Notes under the pieces: generated by a model
Database searches by the model: none
What the model was told of the DNA's origin: nothing
Seen by the model: only the letters and a program-made list of their open reading frames with translations
In this document: one piece after another, positions 1 through 7,004 of the stretch
How the letters are laid out: each line of letters opens with the position of its first letter
How positions within the stretch are numbered: position 1 is the stretch's first letter
Assembly: GCA_023429685.1 (NCBI GenBank)
Contig: JAEZDF010000143.1
Span: forward strand, 1 to 25,047
DNA: 25,047 nucleotides
Direction: 5' to 3'
Source: Bacillota bacterium
Lineage (GTDB): Bacteria > Bacillota > Clostridia > Oscillospirales > Ruminococcaceae
Position numbers and translations under genes: made by a program

Positions 1-45
1 ACAGAACCGCGGGAAAATACAATTTTTTGATTGGGAGGAATAGAG

Positions 46-330
46 ATGACTGTGAAACCTCTTGCCGACAGAGTGGTACTCAAGATGGTTGAGGCGGAAG
101 AGACCACCAAAAGCGGAATCATCCTGACGGGCGCCGCCAAGGAGAAGCCCCAGATTGCGGAGGTAATTACCGTAGGACCCGGCGGTCTTGTTGACGGAAA
201 GGAAGTTACCATGTACGTGGTACCTGGCAACAAGGTTATTACCAGCAAGTATTCCGGCACCGAGGTGAAGGTTGACGGCGAAGAGTATGTAATCGTTCGT
301 CAGTCCGACATTCTGGCGGTTGTGGAATAA
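46..330 (+). CDS. groES: Co-chaperonin GroES (Hsp10)
   Basis: The 94-residue product has the length and layout of GroES, the heptameric lid that caps the GroEL chamber during ATP-driven protein folding in the cytoplasm. The N-terminal KPLADRVVLK, the mobile-loop stretch EETTKSGIILTGAAKEKP (about residues 17-34) and the C-terminal YVIVRQSDILAVVE are typical of the family. The ATG at 46 is chosen because GGGAGGA at 33-39 lies 6 nt upstream; a TTG at 31 would include the ribosome site itself. groEL follows after 45 nt, so the two are surely one operon. The promoter, and any CIRCE operator for HrcA, would lie left of the window and cannot be judged. Nothing unusual is seen in the protein. Confidence 0.97.
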   Translation: MTVKPLADRVVLKMVEAEETTKSGIILTGAAKEKPQIAEVITVGPGGLVDGKEVTMYVVPGNKVITSKYSGTEVKVDGEEYVIVRQSDILAVVE

Positions 331-375
331 GAAACAACATGAAACTCTATTAACTATAATAAGGGGGCATATGCC

Positions 376-2001
376 ATGGCTAAGCAAATTGCATACGGCG
401 AGGAAGCAAGAAAATCGTTGCAGATTGGTCTTGATAAGCTTGCTGATACCGTTAAAATCACACTGGGTCCCAAGGGACGCAACGTAGTGCTGGATAAGAA
501 GTTCGGCGCGCCGCTTATCACAAACGACGGCGTGACCATCGCAAAAGAGATTGAGCTTGAGGATGCGTTTGAGAACATGGGAGCGCAGCTTGTAAAAGAG
601 GTTGCCACCAAAACCAACGATGCTGCCGGCGACGGCACCACCACCGCCACCCTGCTTGCGCAGGCACTGGTTCGTGAGGGCATGAAGAACGTTGCGGCGG
701 GTGCAAACCCCATGGTGCTCAAAAAGGGCATTCAGAAGGCGGTTGACACTGCAGTCGAGAGTGTTATCGCTAACTCCAAGAAGGTGGGCAACAGCGAGGA
801 TATCGCGCGCGTTGCCACTGTTTCTGCCGGTGATGAGTCTATCGGCAAGCTGATTGCCGACGCGATGGAGAAGGTAACCGCCGACGGCGTTATCACCATT
901 GAGGAGAGCAAGACCGCCGAGACCTACAGCGAGGTTGTAGAGGGCATGCAGTTCGACCGCGGATACATCACCCCTTACATGGTGACCGACGCGGATAAGA
1001 TGGAGGCAGTCATTGACGATGCCTACATCCTGATAACCGATAAGAAGCTCGCCTCCATTCAGGAGATTTTGCCGCTTCTTGAGCAGATTGTTCAGTCGGG
1101 CAAAAAGCTTGTAATCATTGCCGAGGATGTAGAGGGCGAGGCGCTGTCCACCCTGATCGTCAACAAGCTGCGCGGCACCTTTACCTGCGTTGCGATTAAG
1201 GCACCCGGCTTTGGCGACAGAAGAAAAGAGATGCTGCGCGACATCGCCATCCTCACCGGCGGCGAGGTCATCAGCGACGAGCTCGGTCTTGACCTGAAAG
1301 AGGCGCAGGTAACCCAGCTTGGTCGTGCGCGTCAGGTTGTCGTACAGAAAGAGAACACCATCATCGTTGACGGTGCGGGCAGCAAGGACGACATTAAGGC
1401 ACGTGTGAACCAGATTAAGGGACAGATTGAGATTACCACCTCCGACTTTGACCGCGAGAAGCTGCAGGAGCGTCTTGCCAAGCTTTCGGGCGGTGTTGCC
1501 GTTATCAAGGTGGGTGCCGCTACCGAGATCGAGATGAAGGAAAAGAAGATGCGCATCGAGGACGCGCTCTCCGCTACCAAGGCAGCGGTTGCCGAGGGTA
1601 TTGTAGCGGGCGGCGGTATCGCACTCATTAACGCCATCCCCGCTGTGAAGAAGCTAGTTGAAACCTGCGAGGGCGACGAGAAGACCGGCGCGAAGATTGT
1701 ATTGCGCTCACTCGAAGAGCCGCTGCGCCAGATTGCCGAGAACGCAGGACTTGAAGGCTCGGTTATCGTGGATAAGGTGCTTGCAGCAAACAAGCCCGGC
1801 TACGGCTTTGACGCATACAACGAGACCTACGGCGATATGATTGCAAACGGCATCGTAGACCCCACCAAGGTGACTAGAAGCGCGCTGCAGAACGCCGCGA
1901 GCGCTGCCGCAATGATTCTAACCACCGAGTCGCTGGTTGCCGACAAGCCCGAGGAACACCCCGCACCCGCTCCCAACCCCGGTATGGGCGGAATGTATTA
2001 A
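376..2001 (+). CDS. groEL: Chaperonin GroEL (Hsp60)
   Basis: This encodes a 541-residue GroEL, the 14-subunit ATP-dependent folding chamber that works with the GroES encoded just upstream. The nucleotide-site motifs GPKGRNV (residues 31-37) and GDGTTT (85-90) are intact. The equatorial sequence VAEGIVAGGG is present, and the protein ends in the short glycine/methionine tail PGMGGMY seen in many GroELs. Length matches the family (about 540-550). The start at 376 has a purine-rich GGGGG at 363-367; another ATG at 371 is out of frame. A strong terminator follows 30 nt after the stop. The large open frames on the opposite strand inside this gene are codon-bias shadows. Confidence 0.98.
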   Translation: MAKQIAYGEEARKSLQIGLDKLADTVKITLGPKGRNVVLDKKFGAPLITNDGVTIAKEIELEDAFENMGAQLVKEVATKTNDAAGDGTTTATLLAQALVREGMKNVAAGANPMVLKKGIQKAVDTAVESVIANSKKVGNSEDIARVATVSAGDESIGKLIADAMEKVTADGVITIEESKTAETYSEVVEGMQFDRGYITPYMVTDADKMEAVIDDAYILITDKKLASIQEILPLLEQIVQSGKKLVIIAEDVEGEALSTLIVNKLRGTFTCVAIKAPGFGDRRKEMLRDIAILTGGEVISDELGLDLKEAQVTQLGRARQVVVQKENTIIVDGAGSKDDIKARVNQIKGQIEITTSDFDREKLQERLAKLSGGVAVIKVGAATEIEMKEKKMRIEDALSATKAAVAEGIVAGGGIALINAIPAVKKLVETCEGDEKTGAKIVLRSLEEPLRQIAENAGLEGSVIVDKVLAANKPGYGFDAYNETYGDMIANGIVDPTKVTRSALQNAASAAAMILTTESLVADKPEEHPAPAPNPGMGGMY

Positions 2002-2030
2002 TCGAAAAAACAGGATTAAATAACAGAGTT

Positions 2031-2066
2031 AGAGGGGCGCGCCATGCCGGTGCGTCCCTTTCCTTT
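2031..2066 (+). terminator. Rho-independent terminator of groES-groEL
   Basis: The arms 2031-2043 and 2049-2061 pair over 13 bp, with three G-U pairs, around a 5-nt loop. The right arm runs directly into a T-rich tail (TTTCCTTTT). It sits 30 nt after the groEL stop, so it closes the chaperonin operon. Confidence 0.85.
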
Positions 2067-2090
2067 TGCCCTGCGTTCGTAGTTTGTTCA

Positions 2091-2118
2091 TTGTTTACCA
2101 TGTAAAATGTGTTATAAT
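2091..2118 (+). promoter_or_regulatory. Sigma-A-type promoter for the nfeD-SPFH pair
   Basis: TTGTTT at 2091-2096 and a perfect TATAAT at 2113-2118 are separated by 16 bp. This lies between the groEL terminator and the nfeD start and implies an untranslated leader of about 145 nt. A second TATAAT at 2202-2207 lacks a matching -35 box. Confidence 0.65.
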
Positions 2119-2271
2119 ATAACCAATAACTGATAATTGCGTGCGCGCTACATAATGAGGCTTTGTTGTTATTGATTGGAATAATGAGCGCTTGTGGTTA
2201 TTATAATTGTTAGGTACTTGGTTTGTCGCTATTTCAGGGAACAGCGGCAGTAAGAAAGGGGTTTTTGCATC

Positions 2272-2712
2272 ATGCTGGAATATGCTCCGCTTTGGTGGCT
2301 TATTGCAATAGTTTTGTTCTGCGTGGGCGAGGCTGCCACAGTACAGCTTATCTTTATTTGGTTTGGCGCGGGTTCGTTGCTTTCGCTCATCGCCTCGTTG
2401 CTTGGTGTGCCCGTCCCGATTCAATTGATCATCTTTTTTGCAACCAGCGCGATTTTGCTGATTTTTACGCGTCCGTTTGCCAAAAAACTGCTGGGAATGC
2501 GAAAGACCGCGACCAACGCCGATATGGTAGTGGGCAAAATCGGTCTTGTGCAGGAAACGGTGGATAACGTGCGCCAAATTGGGCGGGTGTACGTCAACGG
2601 TCTGTCGTGGGCGGCACGCAGCGAGGAAGGCACGGAGATTGCAGAAGGGCAGAAGGTTTTAATTACGCGCATCGAGGGCGTAAAGGTATATGTGCTGCCT
2701 ACAAACGAATAG
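2272..2712 (+). CDS. NfeD-like membrane protein (short form)
   Basis: A 146-residue protein. The first about 70 residues are hydrophobic and look like two or three membrane segments (roughly 5-22, 27-46 and 50-66). The rest (about 80-146) resembles the small OB-fold domain of NfeD proteins, with the pattern GKIGLVQETV, then GRVYVNGLSWAARSE, then VLITRIEGVKVYV. Short NfeD proteins usually sit beside an SPFH/stomatin-flotillin gene and are thought to assist it at the membrane; here the SPFH gene follows 79 nt later, which supports the call. No protease domain is present, so this is not the long ClpP-like NfeD form. The ATG has AAGAAAGGGG ending 10 nt upstream. The exact function is not known. 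Confidence 0.85.
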   Translation: MLEYAPLWWLIAIVLFCVGEAATVQLIFIWFGAGSLLSLIASLLGVPVPIQLIIFFATSAILLIFTRPFAKKLLGMRKTATNADMVVGKIGLVQETVDNVRQIGRVYVNGLSWAARSEEGTEIAEGQKVLITRIEGVKVYVLPTNE

Positions 2713-2791
2713 CCCTTCCCCCCGGGAGGAAAGACACCTGTGGGTTATATAAAATGTAAATGCCGGTTACCGGCGGAAATGGAGCGTGTTT

Positions 2792-3721
2792 ATGGAGCTA
2801 TATATTATTGGCGCACTGCTAATCCTGGTGTTTATTATTGCGGTGTCAAACATAAAGATTGTACCGCAGGCGACCGCATTTGTTGTGGAGCGTTTGGGCG
2901 CGTATAAATGTACATGGGAAACGGGTCTTCATTTTAAGGTTCCGTTCATTGACCGCGTAGCAAAGCGCGTCACGCTAAAGGAGCAGGTTGCCGACTTTAA
3001 GCCTCAGCCCGTTATTACCAAGGACAACGTAACAATGCAGATTGACACCGTGGTGTTCTTCTACATCACCGACCCGAAGCTGTATGCCTACGGTGTGGAC
3101 AGACCGCTTGCGGCCATCGAACTGCTCTCGGCAACCACCCTGCGTAATATTATCGGTGATATGGAACTTGACGCGACCCTTTCTTCGCGCGATGCAATTA
3201 ACACCAAAATCACCACGATTCTTGACATTGCCACCGATAAGTGGGGCATTAAGGTTACCCGTGTTGAGCTTAAGAACATCCTTCCGCCGCGTGAGATTCA
3301 AGACGCGATGGAGAAGCAGATGAAGGCGGAGCGTGAGCGCCGTCAATCGATCCTGCGTGCCGAGGGCGAAAAGCACAGCCAGATTCTTGTCGCCGAAGGA
3401 GAGCGCGAATCCGCTATCCTGCGTGCGCAGGCAGAGAAAGAATCTGCCATCCTGCGCGCGGATGCGGTAAGAGAGCAAAAGATTCGTGAGGCACAGGGCG
3501 AAGCCCAATCGATTATGATGGTGCAAACGGCGATGGCCGACAGCATTAAGCTGTTAAACGAGTCCGCTCCCTCCGACCGTATCCTTACCCTCAAGAGCTT
3601 CGAGGCGTTTATCAAGGCGTGTGACGGCAAGTCGACTAAGATCATCATCCCATCTGAGCTGCAGTCGCTGGGCGGTCTTGCCGCATCGGTAAAAGAGCTG
3701 ATGAGCGATACCAAAGAATAG
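2792..3721 (+). CDS. SPFH/stomatin (band 7) membrane protein
   Basis: A 309-residue band 7 protein of the stomatin/QmcA type. A single N-terminal membrane segment (about residues 4-20) is followed by the SPFH domain. Recognisable blocks are IVPQATAFVVERLGAY, GLHFKVPFIDRV and the stretch around TLRNIIGDMELDATLSSRD. From about residue 165 there is a long charged coiled coil with repeats of the type ILRAEGE/ILRAQAE/ILRADA, as expected for oligomerising SPFH proteins. ATG at 2792 is preferred: GGAG at 2781-2784 is 7 nt upstream, whereas GTG at 2786 would be only 1 nt from it. It pairs with the NfeD-like gene before it; such pairs are linked to membrane microdomains and membrane protein quality control. 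Substrates cannot be told from sequence. Confidence 0.92.
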   Translation: MELYIIGALLILVFIIAVSNIKIVPQATAFVVERLGAYKCTWETGLHFKVPFIDRVAKRVTLKEQVADFKPQPVITKDNVTMQIDTVVFFYITDPKLYAYGVDRPLAAIELLSATTLRNIIGDMELDATLSSRDAINTKITTILDIATDKWGIKVTRVELKNILPPREIQDAMEKQMKAERERRQSILRAEGEKHSQILVAEGERESAILRAQAEKESAILRADAVREQKIREAQGEAQSIMMVQTAMADSIKLLNESAPSDRILTLKSFEAFIKACDGKSTKIIIPSELQSLGGLAASVKELMSDTKE

Positions 3722-3741
3722 CTAACTGCACAATCCCTGCG

Positions 3742-3760
3742 CAGACCGGTCTCTGTTTTT
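3742..3760 (+). terminator. Weak terminator after the SPFH gene
   Basis: A short stem CAGA/TCTG (3742-3745 with 3752-3755) around 6 nt is followed at once by TTTTT at 3756-3760. The stem is short, so termination here may be leaky. Confidence 0.35.
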
Positions 3761-3838
3761 GGTGCAACGAAACGATTTTACCGCCGCCGCTTGTTTTTAT
3801 CACTGCAATAGATTAAACTATAACTCTAAGCTAGTTAT

Positions 3839-3847
3839 TGTTATATT
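3839..3847 (+). promoter_or_regulatory. Extended -10 promoter for the purE-linked RNA
   Basis: TG-T-TATATT at 3839-3847 matches an extended -10 element. No good -35 box lies 16-18 nt upstream. Transcription would begin near 3854, at the left edge of the structured RNA. An alternative is TTGTTT (3791-3796) with TAAACT (3814-3819), 17 bp apart. Confidence 0.4.
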
Positions 3848-3853
3848 GTGGCG

Positions 3854-4074
3854 AGGCGGCACAAAGTCCGCATCACATATGTTTCGGAGGCTTGTGCGAT
3901 ATGAACCATATGGGCGTGTTCTGGCGCAATAAAATCAGGTGTAGGGGTTGCAGTACGCACAGCGGCTGCAGAGTCCTTGGCACACCTGCATCCCAAAGCA
4001 GAAACACTGATGCTGCGCGCACTTTCAAGTAACCATAGGCTATGGCGTAACACGCCATAGCCTATTTTTGTTTT
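3854..4074 (+). ncRNA. Structured RNA upstream of purE, possibly 6S RNA
   Basis: The 384-nt space between the SPFH gene and purE holds no credible gene but can fold into a long, interrupted rod. Pairings seen by eye are AAAGT (3863-3867) with ACTTT (4021-4025), GCATCA (3870-3875) with TGATGC (4008-4013), GTTTC (3881-3885) with GAAAC (4001-4005), and GCTT (3890-3893) with AAGC (3996-3999). Next come a large, mostly one-sided bubble and an apical hairpin, CAGGTGT (3936-3942) with ACACCTG (3982-3988). A perfect terminator ends the transcript, giving about 215-220 nt. Rod, central bubble and terminal stem resemble 6S RNA, which sequesters RNA polymerase. From memory 6S genes are found beside purine or folate genes (purK in cyanobacteria, ygfA in enterobacteria). 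A purine-responsive attenuator is the main alternative. I see no purine, ZTP or PRPP riboswitch consensus. Confidence 0.5.
4035..4074 (+). terminator. Strong terminator before purE
   Basis: Perfect 13-bp inverted repeat (4035-4047 with 4053-4065), 5-nt loop TAACA, then TTTTTGTTTTA. Only 31 nt separate it from the purE start. No promoter fits in that gap, so the purine operon must be reached by read-through or antitermination, or by an undetected start site. Confidence 0.9.
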
Positions 4075-4105
4075 ATCAGTAAATAAACGGAAGGATGGGT
4101 TTATC

Positions 4106-4612
4106 ATGCAAACCAAAAGCAAAAAGGTAGCGGTCGTTATGGGCAGCGACAGCGACCTTGCAACGATGCAGGGAACCTTAAAAACACTCGATCGATTCGG
4201 GGTGGAGTACACAGTAAAGGTGATGAGCGCACACCGTACACCAGCCAGGGCGTGTGCGTTTGCACAGGACGCGCGCAAAAACGGCTATGGGGTCATCATT
4301 GCGGCGGCGGGCAAGGCGGCGCACTTGGCGGGCGTTCTCGCCGCACACACCACGCTGCCGGTTATTGGCGTTCCGATCAAGGCGTCGCTCGAGGGGCTTG
4401 ACGCGCTGCTTTCTACCGTGCAGATGCCAAAGGGCGTGCCTGTGGCAACCGTAGCGATCGACGGCGCGGTGAATGCCGCGATTTTAGCCGTGCAGATGCT
4501 GGGCATCTATGACGCTGGGCTAGAGCAAAAACTTGCGGAGGAAAAACAAGCGATGGAACAGGGCGTACTCGCGGCGGAACAGGCCGTGGAGGACAAGCTT
4601 AAGCTGCGCTGA
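4106..4612 (+). CDS. purE: N5-CAIR mutase PurE
   Basis: A 168-residue class I-type PurE, which moves the carboxyl group of N5-CAIR to form CAIR in purine synthesis. GSDSD (residues 13-17) and MSAHRTP (40-46, catalytic His43) are clear. The loop that usually reads AGGAAHLPG is AAGKAAHLAG here (67-76), a variant that bears on class assignment. The final about 25 residues are a charged helix rich in Glu, Gln and Lys, a little longer than the core fold needs. First gene of the purine operon; GGAAGGA ends 10 nt before the ATG. purK, the usual partner making N5-CAIR, is not in the window, so it is either elsewhere or this enzyme carboxylates AIR directly. Confidence 0.93.
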   Translation: MQTKSKKVAVVMGSDSDLATMQGTLKTLDRFGVEYTVKVMSAHRTPARACAFAQDARKNGYGVIIAAAGKAAHLAGVLAAHTTLPVIGVPIKASLEGLDALLSTVQMPKGVPVATVAIDGAVNAAILAVQMLGIYDAGLEQKLAEEKQAMEQGVLAAEQAVEDKLKLR

Positions 4613-4692
4613 ACCCGAGCAGAATAGAAACGACAGGGATTCACGCCCAGAGGAACAATTCTCTTGGCATAAGAAAGGAAAGGGCAACAAAC

Positions 4693-5403
4693 ATGCAGAA
4701 GTTAAACCAGCTTTATGAGGGAAAAGCCAAAAAGGTATTCGCAACCGACGACGCACAGCTTTATATCGTGGACTACAAGGACGACGCGACCGCCTTTAAC
4801 GGGCTAAAAAAGGGTACCATATTGGGCAAGGGCATTATCAACAACCGCGTTACCAACCACCTGATGAAGATGCTCGAAGCAAAGGGCATCCCCACCCATC
4901 TCGTTAAAGAGCTTTCTGAGCGCGAGACGCTGGTGAAGAAGGTCTCGATTGTTCCAATTGAGGTGATTGTACGCAACATCGCCGCGGGCTCGCTCTCTAA
5001 GCGCCTTGGCATCGCCGAGGGAACCAAGCTTGCAAGCACGGTGCTCGAGTACTGCTACAAGGACGACGAGCTGGGCGACCCGATGATTAACGACTACCAC
5101 ATCGCGGCCATGAAGCTTGCCACAAAGGACGAGCTTGAGGTCATTGCGGATTACTCCTTTAAGGTCAACGACATCCTTGCCGAGTACCTGAAGGATCTCG
5201 GCATTGAGCTCATCGACTTTAAGCTGGAGTTTGGTCGCCTTGACGACGGAACCATCGTGCTGGCGGATGAGATAAGCCCCGACACCTGCCGCTTCTGGGA
5301 CAGCAAGACGGGCGAAAAGCTGGATAAAGACCGCTTCCGTCGTGACCTTGGCGGGGTAGAGGACGCGTACCAGGAGATTATGAAGCGGCTGCTCGGCGAA
5401 TAG
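4693..5403 (+). CDS. purC: SAICAR synthetase PurC
   Basis: A 236-residue phosphoribosylaminoimidazole-succinocarboxamide synthase, which joins CAIR and aspartate using ATP. The family length (about 235-240) and motifs fit: LYEGKAKKVF near the N-terminus, the nucleotide/substrate stretch VPIEVIVRNIAAGSLSKRLG (about residues 79-98), and DEISPDTCRFWD near the end. AAGAAAGGAAAGGG lies a suitable distance before the ATG at 4693. It follows purE by 80 nt with no promoter or terminator evident, so it is taken as the second gene of the operon. Its substrate is the PurE product. Confidence 0.97.
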   Translation: MQKLNQLYEGKAKKVFATDDAQLYIVDYKDDATAFNGLKKGTILGKGIINNRVTNHLMKMLEAKGIPTHLVKELSERETLVKKVSIVPIEVIVRNIAAGSLSKRLGIAEGTKLASTVLEYCYKDDELGDPMINDYHIAAMKLATKDELEVIADYSFKVNDILAEYLKDLGIELIDFKLEFGRLDDGTIVLADEISPDTCRFWDSKTGEKLDKDRFRRDLGGVEDAYQEIMKRLLGE

Positions 5404-5496
5404 GTGGGTTTGGCAATACTTACTTCATAATGACGGTTCCCCTTCCGGCGTGGGGAGAACAAAGAGCCGTGCCGGAGAAATGGCAGGTAGGACGAA

Positions 5497-6942
5497 ATGT
5501 TTGATACCATAAAAGAAGAATGCGGTGTGTTTGGCATCTATTCCGAGCAGCGTGGACCAGTAGCCGCAAGTGCTTATTTTGCGCTGTATGCGCTGCAGCA
5601 CCGAGGGCAGGAAAGCTGCGGTATCGTCGTAAACGACGACGGTGTTATGCGCACCCACCGTGACATCGGGCTAGTGCCCGAGGTGTTTACGGCGGATGCG
5701 CTGACTAAGCTTGGCGAGGGCAACATGGCGGTGGGTCATGTGCGTTACTCCACAACGGGGGGGCAGAGCAGAACCAACGCGCAGCCCCTTGTGATACAGC
5801 ACGTAAAGGGCAAGATGGTGCTTGCCCACAACGGAAATCTGGTAAACGCGGGCGCTTTGCGCGAAGAGCTTGAGATGGGCGGCGCTATTTTTCACAGCAC
5901 CAACGATACCGAGGTCATTGCCTACATCATCACGCAGGCGCGCATAAACACCCCCAGCATCGAGGCGGCGCTCGAGCAGGCGATGCACCGGATTAAGGGG
6001 GCGTATTCGCTGATTGTGATGTCGCCGCAAAAGCTGATAGCCGCGCGCGACCCAAACGGCTTTCGCCCGCTTTGCATGGGCAAGCGCGGCTCGGACGTGG
6101 TGTTTGCGTCCGAAAGCTGTGCGCTGGATAGCTTAGGTGCCGAGTTTGTACGTGACCTTGACCCCGGCGAGATTGTGGTGGTGGACAAAAAGAAGGGGCT
6201 GCGCAGCATCCGCACCCACTGCACAGAGGATAATAAAGGCAACCTATGCGTGTTTGAGTTTATCTACTTTGCGCGTCCCGATTCGGTGATAGAGGGCGCT
6301 TCGGTACACGGCGCACGTCTGCGCGCGGGCGCATACCTTGCGCTGGAGCACCCCGTACAGGCGGATGTGGTGGTGGGTGTGCCCGATTCGGGGCTGGACG
6401 CTGCCATCGGCTACTCCCGTCAGTCGGGCATTCCGTACGGCATCGGGCTGATTAAAAACCGTTACGTGGGCAGAACCTTTATCCAACCCTCGCAGGAGCA
6501 GCGCGAGGACGCGGTGCGCATTAAGCTTAACGTGCTAAAAGAAACGGTAAACGGCAAGCGCGTGGTGCTTGTGGATGACTCCATCGTTCGCGGTACAACC
6601 AGCGCGCGCATTGTGCATCTCATCCGCGAGGCGGGTGCAAAGGAGATTCACATGCGCATCTCGGCGCCGCCCTTTATCAACCCCTGTTACTTCGGCACCG
6701 ACATCGACAGCAAGGACAACCTGATTGCCTGCAAGATGACCGTGCCCGAGATTGCAGCGGAGATTGGCGTAGACTCTTTGGGCTTTATTAGTGTGGACAA
6801 CGCAAAAAAGATAGCCGAAAGTGCTCGCTGCGGCTTTTGCACCGGCTGCTTTACCGGGGAGTACCCCGTCGAGCCGCCCAAGGACATCCGAAAGGATAAG
6901 TTTGAGCTGCGCATCGGCGAAAAGGGCGAGGCATCCGATTAA
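5497..6942 (+). CDS. purF: Amidophosphoribosyltransferase PurF
   Basis: The 481-residue PurF catalyses the first committed purine step, PRPP plus glutamine to phosphoribosylamine. A short propeptide (MFDTIKEE) precedes the nucleophile Cys9 in ECGVFGIY, so the mature enzyme should start at this Cys as in the Bacillus-type enzyme. The PRPP loop VVLVDDSIVRGTTS spans about residues 356-369. Cys251, Cys412, Cys445, Cys448 and Cys451 include the likely 4Fe-4S ligands, which implies oxygen sensitivity. The product is also a target for nucleotide feedback. The ATG has AGGTAGGA at 5485-5492. The 93-nt gap after purC contains a small hairpin (5436-5442 with 5453-5460, one bulge) without a T-run, probably of no terminating effect. 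Confidence 0.97.
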   Translation: MFDTIKEECGVFGIYSEQRGPVAASAYFALYALQHRGQESCGIVVNDDGVMRTHRDIGLVPEVFTADALTKLGEGNMAVGHVRYSTTGGQSRTNAQPLVIQHVKGKMVLAHNGNLVNAGALREELEMGGAIFHSTNDTEVIAYIITQARINTPSIEAALEQAMHRIKGAYSLIVMSPQKLIAARDPNGFRPLCMGKRGSDVVFASESCALDSLGAEFVRDLDPGEIVVVDKKKGLRSIRTHCTEDNKGNLCVFEFIYFARPDSVIEGASVHGARLRAGAYLALEHPVQADVVVGVPDSGLDAAIGYSRQSGIPYGIGLIKNRYVGRTFIQPSQEQREDAVRIKLNVLKETVNGKRVVLVDDSIVRGTTSARIVHLIREAGAKEIHMRISAPPFINPCYFGTDIDSKDNLIACKMTVPEIAAEIGVDSLGFISVDNAKKIAESARCGFCTGCFTGEYPVEPPKDIRKDKFELRIGEKGEASD

Positions 6943-7004
6943 GGCAATAACAAAGGGCGGCGGTTTGACAGAGATGGCTAAACTGCGGAAAGGCGTGACA
7001 ATAA

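Noticed and set aside
1..45. CIRCE operator of the groES operon
   Set aside because: The TTAGCACTC/GAGTGCTAA repeat is not in the 45 nt available before groES; it may lie outside the window.
2223..2567. A 114-codon + frame overlapping nfeD
   Set aside because: It is out of frame with the NfeD protein, whose membrane and OB-fold features are clear; no ribosome site.
2095..2577. A 160-codon - strand frame over the groEL-nfeD gap
   Set aside because: It crosses the promoter of nfeD and the nfeD coding region, has no recognisable features, and reads like non-coding sequence with many Lys, Asn and His.
3838..4032. A 64-codon frame upstream of purE
   Set aside because: It covers the structured RNA, starts at an unlikely codon with no ribosome site, and overlaps the promoter-like -10 element.
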